Shown here piece by piece: positions 45,904 to 55,563 of a stretch of DNA of 64,000 nt (position 1 is the stretch's first letter; every line of letters begins with the position of its first letter). The position numbers were made by a program, and so were the translations under genes. The notes under the pieces were generated by a model. The model did no database searches. It had not been told where the DNA came from and worked only from the letters and a program-made list of their open reading frames with translations. The DNA is from Hyphomicrobiales bacterium (lineage in GTDB: Bacteria > Pseudomonadota > Alphaproteobacteria > Rhizobiales > Rhizobiaceae). Location of the stretch: positions 172,191 through 236,190 of the forward strand of contig UCHD01000012.1 of NCBI GenBank assembly GCA_900472175.1. Reading direction: 5' to 3'.

Positions 45904-45928
45904 AGTCTCCATTCTATATCTGGAGACT
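45904..45928 (+). promoter_or_regulatory. hairpin that covers the hpt ribosome-binding site
   Basis: AGTCTCCA (45904-45911) and TGGAGACT (45921-45928) are perfect complementary arms around a 9-nt loop. The right arm contains GGAG, the only plausible Shine-Dalgarno, 9 bases before the hpt ATG. Folded, it would hide the start signal. It may be a simple translational control element; no riboswitch class was recognised. Confidence 0.5.
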
Positions 45929-45934
45929 ATTCCC

Positions 45935-46480
45935 ATGCCTGTCGTTCGTGGAAAGAACATTGATCCGCTTTATACCGCCGACGTGATTTCGGCCCGAAAC
46001 GTTGAAATGGCGGAACAAATCGCCAAGGGGCCGCTCAACGACCTTCTGGTCATTGCCGTCCTCAAGGGCTCGTTCATCTTTGCCGCCGACCTCATCCGCG
46101 CCATGCACACCGTCGGCCTGGCGCCGGAAGTCGAGTTCATCACTCTGTCCAGCTATGGCACAGGCACGGTGTCGCAGGGCGTCAAGATCATCAAGGACAT
46201 TGATAGTGATGTGCATGGCCGCGACGTGCTCCTGATCGATGATATCCTCGAATCGGGCCGCACCCTGCTTTTCGCCAAGGAACTGATGCTGGAACGCGGC
46301 GCAAAGTCCGTGACCATCGCCGTTCTGCTCGACAAGAAGGTCAAACGCCAGACCAGTCTCGAAGCCGATTATGTCGGGTTCGAATGCCCGGATTATTTCG
46401 TCGTCGGTTACGGCATGGACGTGGCCTATGCCTTCCGCGAACTTCCCTTCGTCGGCATCGTCACGGGCGACGCCGAATAA
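45935..46480 (+). CDS. hpt: hypoxanthine phosphoribosyltransferase
   Basis: Hpt (181 residues) converts hypoxanthine and guanine to IMP and GMP with PRPP in purine salvage. Family motifs are VLKGSFIFAADLIRA, LSSYGTGTVSQG and the PRPP loop VLLIDDILESGRTL, with DYFVVGYGMDVAYAFRELP near the end. Normal length. It is followed by a CpdR-like response-regulator gene 160 bp downstream. Confidence 0.94.
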   Translation: MPVVRGKNIDPLYTADVISARNVEMAEQIAKGPLNDLLVIAVLKGSFIFAADLIRAMHTVGLAPEVEFITLSSYGTGTVSQGVKIIKDIDSDVHGRDVLLIDDILESGRTLLFAKELMLERGAKSVTIAVLLDKKVKRQTSLEADYVGFECPDYFVVGYGMDVAYAFRELPFVGIVTGDAE

Positions 46481-46552
46481 CGATCCGGCTGTGGACAGTC
46501 GCTGATCTGGCCTTCGGCGTTTACGGAAAACAAACAAAACTCTGGTGGTGTT

Positions 46553-46579
46553 GACCCCGCAGCTTCTGTGCTGCGGGTC
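46553..46579 (+). terminator. GC-rich hairpin between hpt and the response-regulator gene
   Basis: CCCGCAGC (46556-46563) and GCTGCGGG (46570-46577) form an 8-bp stem with a 6-nt loop, extended by flanking GAC/TC. There is no T-run after it, so it may be a weak hpt terminator, an mRNA-end stabiliser, or a leader element of the next gene. Confidence 0.4.
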
Positions 46580-46640
46580 CGGAATCTTGCGCCATCAACG
46601 GCGGATGGTTTCCGGCAGAGCTGTTGCCAAAACGGAGGCC

Positions 46641-47003
46641 ATGATGGCGAAGATCCTGATTACCGAAGATGAGGACGGCCTGCGCCGCTTCGTTGCCCGC
46701 GCGCTTCAACTTGATGGACATGAGACCGTCGAGGCCGCCGATGGTGCCGAGGGCCTTGCCTGTCTTCAGGGCGATAGATTCGACCTGCTGCTTTCCGATA
46801 TCCGCATGCCCGTGATGGATGGCATCGAGCTTGCCCACCAGGCATCGGCCGCCTTTCCGGCATTGAAGATCCTGTTGATGACCGGCTATGCCGAACAGCG
46901 CGAGCGGGCCGACAACCTGACCGGCAAGGTTATCGATGTGGTCTCCAAGCCGTTTTCGCTGCCGGATATTCGCAAGGCCGTTGCCGTTGCATTGGCGGCT
47001 TGA
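46641..47003 (+). CDS. single-domain response regulator, CpdR-like
   Basis: A 120-residue receiver domain without output: acidic pocket D10-E11-D12, phospho-acceptor D53 (LLSDIRMPVMDGIELA), threonine in LLMTGYAE and lysine in VSKPFSLPDI. CpdR proteins control polar localisation of ClpXP and so CtrA degradation; rhizobia carry two. The sequence fits that group but could be another stand-alone regulator. ACGGAGG precedes two adjacent ATGs, either of which may be used. Confidence 0.85.
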   Translation: MMAKILITEDEDGLRRFVARALQLDGHETVEAADGAEGLACLQGDRFDLLLSDIRMPVMDGIELAHQASAAFPALKILLMTGYAEQRERADNLTGKVIDVVSKPFSLPDIRKAVAVALAA

Positions 47004-47109
47004 GCGGTGCCGCCTTTAGACTTTCCGGTCTCACGATTTTTCTTGTTTTCATTATCCCTAAAATTAGTAAAGTGAGATGCTTTATTAAGTGTTCGTTGCT
47101 AGGGGCGTG

Positions 47110-47349
47110 ATGAAAAAAGCTATGGTTCTTTTTCTATTTCCGTTTTTCTTAGTGGGATGTACGCAGGCAACCGGTCACAAAGGCCCGAAAATATATCAAA
47201 CGGAATCTCGTCCCGGGAAAATTAAAAGCGGGATCAAGGTTCTGGTTGATGATAACTCGTGTGGCGCGGGTAAAATCAAACAGGTGACTGGCGGAAATAT
47301 GAGATTGGGCCTGGACCGGAAATACGCCTGTATCAGCAAGCCATTCTGA
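47110..47349 (+). CDS. small AT-rich lipoprotein of unknown function
   Basis: A 79-residue protein beginning MKKAMVLFLFPFFLVGCTQ, a lipoprotein signal with lipobox LVGC and C17. The mature part has a basic C-terminal domain with two further cysteines (SCGAGKIKQVTGG, KYACISKPF), resembling small rhizobial lipoproteins of the DUF6719 type. Base composition is clearly lower in GC than its neighbours and codon use includes AGA and ATA, suggesting later acquisition. AGGGG precedes the ATG at 47110. Confidence 0.65.
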   Translation: MKKAMVLFLFPFFLVGCTQATGHKGPKIYQTESRPGKIKSGIKVLVDDNSCGAGKIKQVTGGNMRLGLDRKYACISKPF

Positions 47350-47447
47350 GAAGCCAACGAAAATGTCGGTGCTTTAGGCCTGTTCTTGCGCCGTTCTGAC
47401 TGTGGAGCGGCACCGCATCTTGATGTGGCGCGTTTGGGAGCTGGCCT

Positions 47448-50078
47448 TCATCGAATATCCAGCAGCCTTTCCAAATACTGCCGCTCCGTCTCCGGCGACG
47501 AGTTCGTTCCCAGACGTCTGCGGATTTCGTCGAGGATTTCGCGGGCGCGCTGGGTGTCGATTTCGTCCGGCACCTTGACCTGATCGCCAAAATCCGGGCC
47601 GGCATTCTGCTGGCGGCGGCCGAGCGGGTCGCGGCCGTTCTGGCCATATTGCGGCACGCCCTGGCCTTGCCCGGGGCCTTGGCCCTGACTTTGCATCTGC
47701 TGCATCATATCCTGCGCGCCGTCACGCAGCGCCTGCAATGCGCGGCCCTGGCTGCCGACGGCCTGTTCGCCCTGTCCCTTGCCAAGCGCGCCGGAAGCGC
47801 CTTTCATTTCGCGGCCGGCCTCGCCAAACCCCTTACCGGGCTTGATGCCCATGCCTTCAAGGCCCTTCTGCAATTCGCCAAGCTGCTTGCCCAGCTGGTC
47901 CTGCTGCGCCTGCATGTCCTTCAGCGCCTGCTCCAGCTGCTCGGCCGTCATGTTGTCCAGCGGGCCAGGCTGCGCATTTTCGTCCTGCTGCTGGCCGGGC
48001 GGCTGCGGCATGTCCTGGCCAAACAGTTCCTGGTCCTCGCCCTCCAGCGGATCGCCGCGCTGCATGCGGTCGCGCAGCGCCTGATCGTGTTTGAACGTCT
48101 CGTCCATCAGCCGCTGCTGCTCCTGCATCAGCTGGCCGAGCTTGTCCATCTGCTTGCGCATTTCGCTGTTCTCCTGGCCCTGCTGCTGTTGCTGCGGCCG
48201 GCCGGCCTGGAGATTGTTCATCATGCGCTGCATTTCCGACAGCATCTGGCGTGCCTGATCCTTGGCGCCGGATTTGGCGAGGTTCTCGATCTGGTTCATC
48301 ATCTTTTCCAGATCCTGCTGGCGCAGCACATTGTTCTGGTTCGGGTTGGCCGCCACCTGCGGGTTCTTTGCCGCCTGCTTGGCCAGCGCCTCCATGTAGT
48401 CCTTCATGGCGTCGCGCAGTTCCTGCATCAGCTTGCTGATCTCTTCGTCCGATGCGCCTTTCTCCAAGGCGTCCGACAGCTTCTGCTGGGCATCGCGCAG
48501 CCGCTTGTCAGCCAGCGCCATGTCGCCGCCTTCGATGCCGAGTGCGATATCCCAGAGATAGCCGGCGGCATCACGCAGCATGTCGTCATTACGCGACAGC
48601 GCCATGCGGGTACGGGCGGATTGCAACAGCAGGAAATGCGTCAGGTTGGGGATGGTCTCGTCTGCCCGGACCGACAGTGCGTCGTTGAGTTCGATGGCGC
48701 GCGGCAGCTCGTTGGCGTTGAGCGCAAACACCTGGCGCTGCTCGGCAACGGCGCCGGCGAGCGGCTCGAAGAACGGGTGGGCGGGCAGGATCATGTCCTG
48801 CGGCACGCTGCGGCCTTCCTGTCCGGCCGCATCCTTGGCAATCAGGGTGATGCGAACACGCTTTCCAGACAGCGGATGTTCGCTCAGGTTGCGGCTGGTC
48901 AGGCCCTTTGCCTCGCGCGCATTGCGCTTGGGCAAGTCGAGACGATATTCGGGCAGGGGATAGAGCGGCCGGGCATCGGCCACGGGCTTGTCGAGCGGAA
49001 CGATCTCGGCCCAGGCATCCTGGATGCCGTAGTCATCCTTGGCGGCAAAACCGATTTCGAGCGCAGCGTTGACCGTCGTGCGCGGAATGCCGTCGAAGGC
49101 GATATCCGGAACGCTGTCCGGGATCACCGTGAAGGACCATTGTTCGCCACCGACGGAGAGGGATCCGTCCCTAGTGATTTTCAGCATATGCGTGTCGCTG
49201 CCGGGTTTTGCCGGATCGGCAGTCGCTGTTTCCGCTGGTGCCTTCCCGGCCTTGTCCGGCTTTGCCGATTGGGCCGCGATGACCAGCGGTTGCGCCGCCC
49301 CGTTTTCGAGATACGTCACCGGCGTATCTTCGCCGCCGCTGGTTATGCGCACGGTCAATTCACTGAACTGCGGGATGCGCAGCGGCTCGGCGTTGCCAGC
49401 CATTGGCTCCGCGCTCTGCCGTCCCGTCAGGAACACTGGCGCGCGGCCGGTATAGGCCGGTGGCGTCACCCAGGCGTCGATACGGACATCCGGTATCGCG
49501 GCGATCTGCTGTGGCGGGTGGAAGGCATCGGAAATCAGGCCGGCACGGTTCGAATAGGAATAGGCAAAGGCAACGCAGGCCAGCAGCACCGGCACGGCGC
49601 GCAGGCCGTAGCTGTCTGTACGGGCGATGTCGGGCTTGGGCAGTCCGGCTTCCAGCGAACCGATCATCCGCGCCATGCGCGTCTGGTGCTCCTGCCAGAG
49701 CGCCTGACCGAAGGTGCCGCCGGTGGCGGGCTGATCGTCCTGCACGCGAATGGCCTGATGCGGCAGGTGGTTGCGCTCTTCCAGCATCCGGTCTGCGTCG
49801 ACCATGCCGGGGACGCGCAGGCGCAACAGCGGGATGAGGAAGAGGATGAAGGCGGCCGCAAACGCCACAAGCGCTGTCACATGCAGCCAGCCGGGCGCCA
49901 CGCGGAAAAAGCCGAACCATGTCGCCGACAGGAACAGAAGCACGGTCGCGATCAGCGGCAACGTCAGGGGCGCTGCCTGCTCGGCGACGAGAACGAGGCG
50001 CGCAAGCGTCCTCTTAACCGCAAGGCTTCGCATAAAGCCTGCCGCCGCCGTCGAGCTGTCCCGCCGGATTTCCGTCAT
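47448..50078 (-). CDS. DUF4175/TIGR02302-family membrane protein
   Basis: An 876-residue protein of the DUF4175/TIGR02302 family. N-terminal hydrophobic helices (two near 35-85 and one near 150-170) are followed by a large hydrophilic region with beta-sandwich-like segments (about 200-450) and a long Gln/Met-rich helical, probably coiled-coil, part (about 520-800) dotted with QQ and GQG runs. It is the last gene of the argH-lptM-lysA run. The function is unknown; the architecture suggests an envelope scaffold. Confidence 0.88.
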   Translation of the reverse strand: MTEIRRDSSTAAAGFMRSLAVKRTLARLVLVAEQAAPLTLPLIATVLLFLSATWFGFFRVAPGWLHVTALVAFAAAFILFLIPLLRLRVPGMVDADRMLEERNHLPHQAIRVQDDQPATGGTFGQALWQEHQTRMARMIGSLEAGLPKPDIARTDSYGLRAVPVLLACVAFAYSYSNRAGLISDAFHPPQQIAAIPDVRIDAWVTPPAYTGRAPVFLTGRQSAEPMAGNAEPLRIPQFSELTVRITSGGEDTPVTYLENGAAQPLVIAAQSAKPDKAGKAPAETATADPAKPGSDTHMLKITRDGSLSVGGEQWSFTVIPDSVPDIAFDGIPRTTVNAALEIGFAAKDDYGIQDAWAEIVPLDKPVADARPLYPLPEYRLDLPKRNAREAKGLTSRNLSEHPLSGKRVRITLIAKDAAGQEGRSVPQDMILPAHPFFEPLAGAVAEQRQVFALNANELPRAIELNDALSVRADETIPNLTHFLLLQSARTRMALSRNDDMLRDAAGYLWDIALGIEGGDMALADKRLRDAQQKLSDALEKGASDEEISKLMQELRDAMKDYMEALAKQAAKNPQVAANPNQNNVLRQQDLEKMMNQIENLAKSGAKDQARQMLSEMQRMMNNLQAGRPQQQQQGQENSEMRKQMDKLGQLMQEQQRLMDETFKHDQALRDRMQRGDPLEGEDQELFGQDMPQPPGQQQDENAQPGPLDNMTAEQLEQALKDMQAQQDQLGKQLGELQKGLEGMGIKPGKGFGEAGREMKGASGALGKGQGEQAVGSQGRALQALRDGAQDMMQQMQSQGQGPGQGQGVPQYGQNGRDPLGRRQQNAGPDFGDQVKVPDEIDTQRAREILDEIRRRLGTNSSPETERQYLERLLDIR

Positions 50079-50222
50079 CCGTTCCCTTTCAACGTTTGAA
50101 ACGTGCCGTGAAGGATAACACTCTTTGTGGCGAAGACGAGGGCGACAACGCAATCGTGATCAATTTCGAGGCTCGATCCCGGCGCTATCAACAACGCCGG
50201 GCAGGAGCCTGCGTATGTCCTG

Positions 50223-51491
50223 TCAGGCGAGCCAGTCCGGTACCGAATCGAGGCCGATCAGGTCTTCATAGGTCGTCCGCGGGCGAATTACATGAAAGCG
50301 ATCGCCGTTGACAAGCACCTCGGGCACCAGCAGACGGCTGTTATAGGTGCCTGCCTGCACCGCGCCATAGGCGCCGGCGGTACCGACCGAAATCAGGTCT
50401 CCGGGCTTCGGCATGGCCATTTCCCGGTCGAGCGCCAGATAATCGCCGGTCTCGCAGACCGGGCCGACGATATCGGCCTTGATGCGCGGCGCGTTGGCGG
50501 CGGAAATCCGTACCGGCTGGATCTCGTGATAGGCCTCGTAGAGCGTCGGGCGGATCAGGTCGTTCATAGCGCCATCGACGATGACGAAAGTTTTCGAACC
50601 GCCGTCCTTCACATAAATGACTTCCGTGACCATGATGCCTGCATTGCCGACGATCAGCCGGCCGGGCTCCATGACGATCTTGCAGCCGAGTTCGCGCAGC
50701 TGGTCCTTGACGATCGTCGCATAGGCATCGGGCAGCGGTGGCGGGTTGTTGTCCAGCTTGTAGGGTACGCCAAGGCCGCCGCCGACATCGACGTGATCGA
50801 TGTTGTGGCCGTCGGCACGTAGCGTATCGACCAGTTCGCGCAGCAGCTTGAAAGCGTCGGCGAAGGGCTGCAGTTCGGTAATCTGGCTGCCGATATGCAT
50901 GTCGATGCCGGTCACCTGAATGCCGGGCAGGGTCGCTGCATGAGCATAAACAGCGCGGGCGCGCTCATAGGCAATGCCGAACTTGTTTTCTTTCTTGCCG
51001 GTCGAAATCTTGGCATGGGTCTTGGCGTCGACATCCGGGTTGATGCGGAAGGACACATGCGCCTTTTTGCCTTCGCGCACGGCGCGGGCATTCAGCACTT
51101 CCAGTTCCGGCTCGGATTCGACGTTGAAGCAGTAGATGCCGGCGTCGAGCGCCAGGTCCATTTCGGCGGCGGTCTTGCCGACGCCGGAAAACATGATGCG
51201 GCTGGCCGGGATGCCGGCTGCCAAAGCCCGGCGCAGTTCGCCACCCGATACCACATCGACGCCAGCGCCGAGCCGTCCGAGGGTCTTCAGCACGGCCTGG
51301 TTGGAATTGGCCTTCATGGCGTAGCAGACCATCGCGTCGATATCAGAAAACGCCTTGGAGAACACCGAATAGTGCCGCTCCAGCGTCGCGGTGGAATAGC
51401 AGTAGAACGGGGTGCCCACAGCCTTGGCGATGTCGATGACGGAGACGTCTTCCGCAAACAGAATGCCGTCACGATATTCGAAATGGTTCAC
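50223..51491 (-). CDS. lysA: diaminopimelate decarboxylase
   Basis: LysA (422 residues) decarboxylates meso-diaminopimelate to L-lysine with PLP. The Schiff-base lysine is K60 (VCYAMKANSN), followed by GVDVVSGGELRRAL, the HIGSQI segment, DVGGGLGVPY and a C-terminal CESGDYL-type motif here CETGDYLALDREM. The start is GTG (51491); lptM ends 12 bp upstream. It uses the same precursor that feeds peptidoglycan, fitting an envelope-linked operon. Confidence 0.95.
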   Translation of the reverse strand: MNHFEYRDGILFAEDVSVIDIAKAVGTPFYCYSTATLERHYSVFSKAFSDIDAMVCYAMKANSNQAVLKTLGRLGAGVDVVSGGELRRALAAGIPASRIMFSGVGKTAAEMDLALDAGIYCFNVESEPELEVLNARAVREGKKAHVSFRINPDVDAKTHAKISTGKKENKFGIAYERARAVYAHAATLPGIQVTGIDMHIGSQITELQPFADAFKLLRELVDTLRADGHNIDHVDVGGGLGVPYKLDNNPPPLPDAYATIVKDQLRELGCKIVMEPGRLIVGNAGIMVTEVIYVKDGGSKTFVIVDGAMNDLIRPTLYEAYHEIQPVRISAANAPRIKADIVGPVCETGDYLALDREMAMPKPGDLISVGTAGAYGAVQAGTYNSRLLVPEVLVNGDRFHVIRPRTTYEDLIGLDSVPDWLA

Positions 51492-51503
51492 GAGTGTGCT
51501 CTG

Positions 51504-51698
51504 TTACAGGAGGGGATCGAGGAAGAAGGGCTTACCTGCCGCTTCGTCCTTCTTTTCAACGGTGCCGGGTGCCGCCTTGGTGTTGATCGGCGCGGAGGAG
51601 CCTGGACGATCGAGGTCGCCCTTGCGGCCGCAGCCGGACAGCGTCAGGCCGGCAACGGCAACGGCTGCAAGCAGAATGGTGGTGTTTCGTGACAGCAT
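51504..51698 (-). CDS. lptM: LPS-assembly lipoprotein LptM-like
   Basis: A 64-residue lipoprotein: signal MLSRNTTILLAAVAVAGLTL, lipobox LSGC with C23, then GRKGDLDRP. LptM (formerly YifL) stabilises the LptDE outer-membrane translocon. The C-G-R/Q-K-G start of the mature protein is diagnostic. It lies between argH and lysA, a conserved location in many Gram-negatives. The start at 51698 is the first Met of the signal. Confidence 0.88.
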   Translation of the reverse strand: MLSRNTTILLAAVAVAGLTLSGCGRKGDLDRPGSSAPINTKAAPGTVEKKDEAAGKPFFLDPLL

Positions 51699-51792
51699 CG
51701 ATGGTTCCCGGTCCGGGCAATCAGCCCTTCTGCGCAAATTCGTCAAAACTCTTATCGGCTTTTCAGGGCATTGTGCACCCTGAATCGTATCC

Positions 51793-53196
51793 TCAGTTGC
51801 GGCTCCGCCACCAGGCAATCTGCTTCCTGACTTCGCTCGGCGCGGTGCCGCCAAACGACGTGCGGCTGGCAACCGAAGCCTCGACAGTCAGGACGTCAAA
51901 TACCTTGCCGGTGATATCGGGATGGATCGCCTGCAGGTCTTCAAGGGAAAGCTCCGCCAGTTCGCAGGCCTTCTGCTCGGCCAGCGCCACGGCGCGGCCA
52001 GTGACGTGATGGGCGTCGCGGAAGGGAAGTCCCGCTTCGCGCACCAGCCAGTCGGCAAGGTCGGTGGCGGTGGAATAGCCGGAGCCTGCGGCAGCCTTCA
52101 TCCGGTCGGCGCGAATGGTCATGTCGCGGACCATGCCGGTCATGGCGGCAATCGCTAGCTCCAGGCTCTCGGCACTGTCGAAGACCTGTTCCTTGTCTTC
52201 CTGCATATCCTTGGAGTAGGCGAGCGGCAGGCCCTTCATGACGGTCAGCAGCGCGATCAGCGAGCCGTTGATGCGGCCGGTCTTGGCGCGGACCAGTTCG
52301 GCGGCGTCCGGGTTCTTCTTCTGCGGCATGATCGAGGAGCCGGTCGAGAACGCATCCGACAGGCGCACGAAGCCGAATTGCGGTGTCGACCAGATGACGA
52401 TCTCTTCGGCCAGCCGCGACAGGTGCACGGCGCAGATCGAGGCGATCGACAGGAATTCGAGTGCGAAATCGCGATCCGATACGGTGTCGATCGAATTGCG
52501 GGTCGGCTCGCGGAAACCGAGCGCCTTGGCGGTCATCTGGCGGTCGATCGGAAAGCCGGTGCCGGCGAGGGCGGCAGCGCCGATCGGGCTTTCGTCCATG
52601 TGTTCGATGGCGTGGCGCACGCGCTGCCGGTCGCGGCCGAACATTTCGACATAGGCCATGCAGTGATGGCCGAAGGTGACGGGCTGGGCCGTCTGCAAAT
52701 GGGTAAAGCCGGGCATCACCGTTTCGGCGTGCTCTTCGGCGCGGTCGAGGAAAGCGGCGATCAGGCTCGTCAGCATGCCTTCGCACTTCTGAAGTTCTTC
52801 CTTCACCCAGAGGCGGAAATCGAGCGCCACCTGGTCGTTGCGCGAGCGGGCAGTGTGAAGGCGTCCGGCCGCTGGGCCGATCAGGTCGCTGAGCCGCGCC
52901 TCGACATTCATGTGGATGTCTTCGAGGCGGCGGGAAAATTCGAACTGGCCGCTTTCGATCTCTGACAAGATCGTGCTCAGGCCGTGAACGATCTTGTCTT
53001 TATCGTCTGCCGAAATGATGCCTTGATGCGCCAGCATGGTTGCATGCGCCATTGAGCCGCGGATGTCTTGGGCGAAAAGCTTCTTGTCGAAGCCGATCGA
53101 GGCATTTATCTCCTCCATGATCGCCGACGGTCCTTGAGCAAAGCGACCGCCCCACATCTGGTTGGAACTTTTGGTTTCAGAAGTGCCGTCAGCCAT
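51793..53196 (-). CDS. argH: argininosuccinate lyase
   Basis: ArgH (467 residues) splits argininosuccinate into arginine and fumarate. Fumarase/ASL-superfamily features are [18 protein letters not shown], the [15 protein letters not shown] region, the [15 protein letters not shown] segment, TGFPIDR and the signature [12 protein letters not shown]. The start at 53196 leads into the usual [17 protein letters not shown] opening; the frame runs upstream past the divergent tlpA. It heads the argH-lptM-lysA-DUF4175 run. Confidence 0.96.
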   Translation of the reverse strand: MADGTSETKSSNQMWGGRFAQGPSAIMEEINASIGFDKKLFAQDIRGSMAHATMLAHQGIISADDKDKIVHGLSTILSEIESGQFEFSRRLEDIHMNVEARLSDLIGPAAGRLHTARSRNDQVALDFRLWVKEELQKCEGMLTSLIAAFLDRAEEHAETVMPGFTHLQTAQPVTFGHHCMAYVEMFGRDRQRVRHAIEHMDESPIGAAALAGTGFPIDRQMTAKALGFREPTRNSIDTVSDRDFALEFLSIASICAVHLSRLAEEIVIWSTPQFGFVRLSDAFSTGSSIMPQKKNPDAAELVRAKTGRINGSLIALLTVMKGLPLAYSKDMQEDKEQVFDSAESLELAIAAMTGMVRDMTIRADRMKAAAGSGYSTATDLADWLVREAGLPFRDAHHVTGRAVALAEQKACELAELSLEDLQAIHPDITGKVFDVLTVEASVASRTSFGGTAPSEVRKQIAWWRSRN

Positions 53197-53226
53197 GAAG
53201 ATGTCCGCCCTGGAGAATGACCCGTT

Positions 53227-53907
53227 TTGGAAAATGAAGTAAACGACAAGAAGAAACGCTTTCCCCCTGCCAGACTGGTGATGATCGCTGCCCTTGCGGG
53301 CGTGATCGCCGGTGCGGCAGCGGTATACGTCAGGGAAAGCGGGTCTGGCAATGGTGCGGCGGTGGAAACCGCAGACGCCAAGACCTGTGAAGCGGCAAAA
53401 GGCAAGGTTGCGGCCATCACGCCGTTCCTCAAGGGCCAGGTCGCCGCGATGGCGCCGGTCAGCGAGCCGCGCTCCATGTCCACCCTCAGTTTCAAGGGCA
53501 AGGATGGCAAGGACCTGACGCTTGCCGATTTTGGCGGCAAGACCGTGTTGCTCAATCTCTGGGCCACATGGTGCGGCCCCTGTCGCGAAGAGATGCCGGC
53601 CCTCAATGCGCTGCAAAAGGCCGCGGGGAGCGACAAGTTCGAGGTGGTTGCCGTCAATATCGATATCGGTGACGATGAGAAGCCGACGGCATTTCTCAAC
53701 GAAACCGGCGTGCATGACCTCGGTTATTACCGCGATGCGTCGATGGGCGTTTTCAATTCGTTGAAGAAGGAAGGCCTGGCCTTCGGCCTGCCCGTCACCC
53801 TGCTGATGGACGACAAGGGTTGCCTGATTTCGTCGATGAACGGCCCTGCCGCATGGGATAGCGACGATGCCAGGGCACTGATCAAGGCTGCCACTGTCGG
53901 GATTTAG
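53227..53907 (+). CDS. tlpA: TlpA-type periplasmic thioredoxin
   Basis: A 226-residue membrane-anchored thioredoxin with one N-terminal helix (about 17-36) and a TlpA/ResA fold. The redox motif is W115-C116-G-P-C119 ([12 protein letters not shown]), followed by [15 protein letters not shown] and cis-Pro segment [10 protein letters not shown]. TlpA reduces Cu-binding proteins for cytochrome oxidase assembly in rhizobia. The start is TTG (53227); there is no closer ATG before the membrane helix. Divergent from argH by only 30 bp, so their promoters overlap. Confidence 0.9.
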   Translation: MENEVNDKKKRFPPARLVMIAALAGVIAGAAAVYVRESGSGNGAAVETADAKTCEAAKGKVAAITPFLKGQVAAMAPVSEPRSMSTLSFKGKDGKDLTLADFGGKTVLLNLWATWCGPCREEMPALNALQKAAGSDKFEVVAVNIDIGDDEKPTAFLNETGVHDLGYYRDASMGVFNSLKKEGLAFGLPVTLLMDDKGCLISSMNGPAAWDSDDARALIKAATVGI

Positions 53908-53912
53908 GCCGT

Positions 53913-54950
53913 TCAAACACCCTGACGGACGGCAGCGGGCTGGAACCGCTGCCGGTATTGCGCCGGGCTGAGGCTGGTAATGCGCTTGAACAGGCGGCGG
54001 AAAAAGGTCGGGTCCTCGTAGCCGACGTCGGCGGCAATATCATCGATACTGTCTTGGGTGGTTTCCAGCATTTGCTTGGCTTCCTCGATACGGATCGCCT
54101 GCACATAATTGACCGGTGTGTACCCGGTCGCTTTGGTAAACCGCCGCTTGAAGGTGCGTTCTGCCAAGCCCGATTGGATCACCATTTTTGTCACCGGATT
54201 GGCCTCGGGATAATGATCGGCAATCCAGGTCTGGCTTTCAGCGATAACGGCGTCATCATGCTGGCGCGGACGTGTCATCGCGGCAAAGGGCAATTGCCCG
54301 CCGCTGCGATCACCGATCAGAAAGATCTTTGCGGCCCGCATCGCCTCCGCCGACCCGCAGTAGCGGCCGATCAGGTAGAGCGACAGATCCTGCCAGGACG
54401 ACGCGCCGCCGGCGGTCAGCAATCGGCCCTCGTGGCCGCTGTCGCAGAGAATACGGTCGGGACGGAAGTGGACGGCTGTATACCGGTCGCGAAAAAGTTC
54501 GGCCGCGCTCCAGTGCGAAGCGGCGTCGCAGCCATCGAGAAGGCCAGCCTCGGCAAGCAGGACGGAGCCGCTGCAGGTCGAGCAGACCAGTGCACCTCTC
54601 GCAAGCGCCGCCCGCACCCAGGCAATCTCTTCCGTCCATCGGCCCTGCGGGCTGCCGCGGAGCGGCAATTCGATATCGCAGACGATCACCACATCGGCGT
54701 CATGGTTATCCCCAATGGCCGACTGCGGCGTCATCGGAACGCCGATGACGGATGTGAACGGTTCGGCGGTCTTCGCAACGATCTGTGGGGCAATGCCGCG
54801 AACCTTCTCGGTCTCACCGGTCAATTGCGGCCAGATTTTACCGACCGATCCCAGCACTTCATAGAGGCCGTAAACCGCCATGGGTGCCGTTTCCGGCAAA
54901 ACCAGAATGCTGACGCGCAGCGGTGGCGGCGTGAACTGTTTTGGAAACAT
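53913..54950 (-). CDS. GlxA-type transcriptional regulator (DJ-1/PfpI + AraC)
   Basis: A 345-residue regulator with an N-terminal DJ-1/PfpI-like domain (about 10-210) whose nucleophile-elbow cysteine lies in [15 protein letters not shown], and a C-terminal AraC helix-turn-helix pair (about 235-335; [33 protein letters not shown]). GlxA-type regulators sense small molecules, often nitrogen compounds. The start is MFPKQF at 54950. It is divergent, 108 bp apart, from the SRPBCC-GST pair, its likely target. Confidence 0.9.
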   Translation of the reverse strand: MFPKQFTPPPLRVSILVLPETAPMAVYGLYEVLGSVGKIWPQLTGETEKVRGIAPQIVAKTAEPFTSVIGVPMTPQSAIGDNHDADVVIVCDIELPLRGSPQGRWTEEIAWVRAALARGALVCSTCSGSVLLAEAGLLDGCDAASHWSAAELFRDRYTAVHFRPDRILCDSGHEGRLLTAGGASSWQDLSLYLIGRYCGSAEAMRAAKIFLIGDRSGGQLPFAAMTRPRQHDDAVIAESQTWIADHYPEANPVTKMVIQSGLAERTFKRRFTKATGYTPVNYVQAIRIEEAKQMLETTQDSIDDIAADVGYEDPTFFRRLFKRITSLSPAQYRQRFQPAAVRQGV

Positions 54951-55058
54951 GGCGGCAATTTGGCACGTATGCCCCGTTATTGTCCATCCTGCCACTGAAA
55001 CCTGCAACGGCGAGCGGCTAGGATTTGCGTGTCTTCAACCGGCACAGGAAACAAGCTC

Positions 55059-55529
55059 ATGACCATCCAGCATATCGATCACGCCACAATCGTACTCGAA
55101 CGCAGCTTCGCCGCTACTCCGGCGGCCGTCTTTGCCGCCTGGTCAGCCCGTGAGGCGCTTCTCGACTGGAGCGCGCCGGGAGAGGGGTGGGACATGGCCT
55201 ACAAGGCCTTCGATTTCCGCGTTGGCCATACCGATGTCCTGACGTTCGGTCCCACCGGTGCGCAGCCTTACGTCAACACCGTGCAGTATCATGCCATCGG
55301 CGCCGATCGGTACATTCTCTATGCGAGCACCGTTTCGCACGACAGCGGCCTGCTTTTCGCCGGCACAGTCCTGCTGGAGCTTGCCCAGACCGCTGGCGGC
55401 ACGGATTTCAGGCTGACCGAGACCGGCTTCTACTTCGATGGTGACAGCCCTGAAGGTCACAAGGAGGGGTGGGCGGCCATGCTCGATGGCTTGACGGTCT
55501 ATCTCGCCCGCGCCAGCAGTGCCGCCTGA
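55059..55529 (+). CDS. SRPBCC/AHSA1-domain protein
   Basis: A 156-residue START-like protein of the AHSA1 subfamily (VLERSFAATPAAVFAAWSAREALLDWSAPGE; ESGFYF-like C-terminal strand LTETGFYFDGD). Members bind hydrophobic ligands in a deep cavity and often sit beside an ArsR or AraC regulator. AGGAAA precedes the ATG at 55059; an upstream start at 55029 is less likely. It is followed 34 bp later by the GST gene and faces the GlxA regulator. Confidence 0.85.
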   Translation: MTIQHIDHATIVLERSFAATPAAVFAAWSAREALLDWSAPGEGWDMAYKAFDFRVGHTDVLTFGPTGAQPYVNTVQYHAIGADRYILYASTVSHDSGLLFAGTVLLELAQTAGGTDFRLTETGFYFDGDSPEGHKEGWAAMLDGLTVYLARASSAA

Positions 55530-55563
55530 AGCCCAGCATCGTTTGAACTGAGAGGATTTTGAG

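Noticed and set aside
47649-50099. 816-codon open frame on the plus strand
   Set aside because: It lies entirely opposite the DUF4175 gene, lacks family features and arises from GC-rich codon bias on the other strand.
50178-50201. Hairpin CCCGGCG/CGCCGGG between lysA and the DUF4175 gene
   Set aside because: No T-run on either side; the two genes are parallel and probably co-transcribed.
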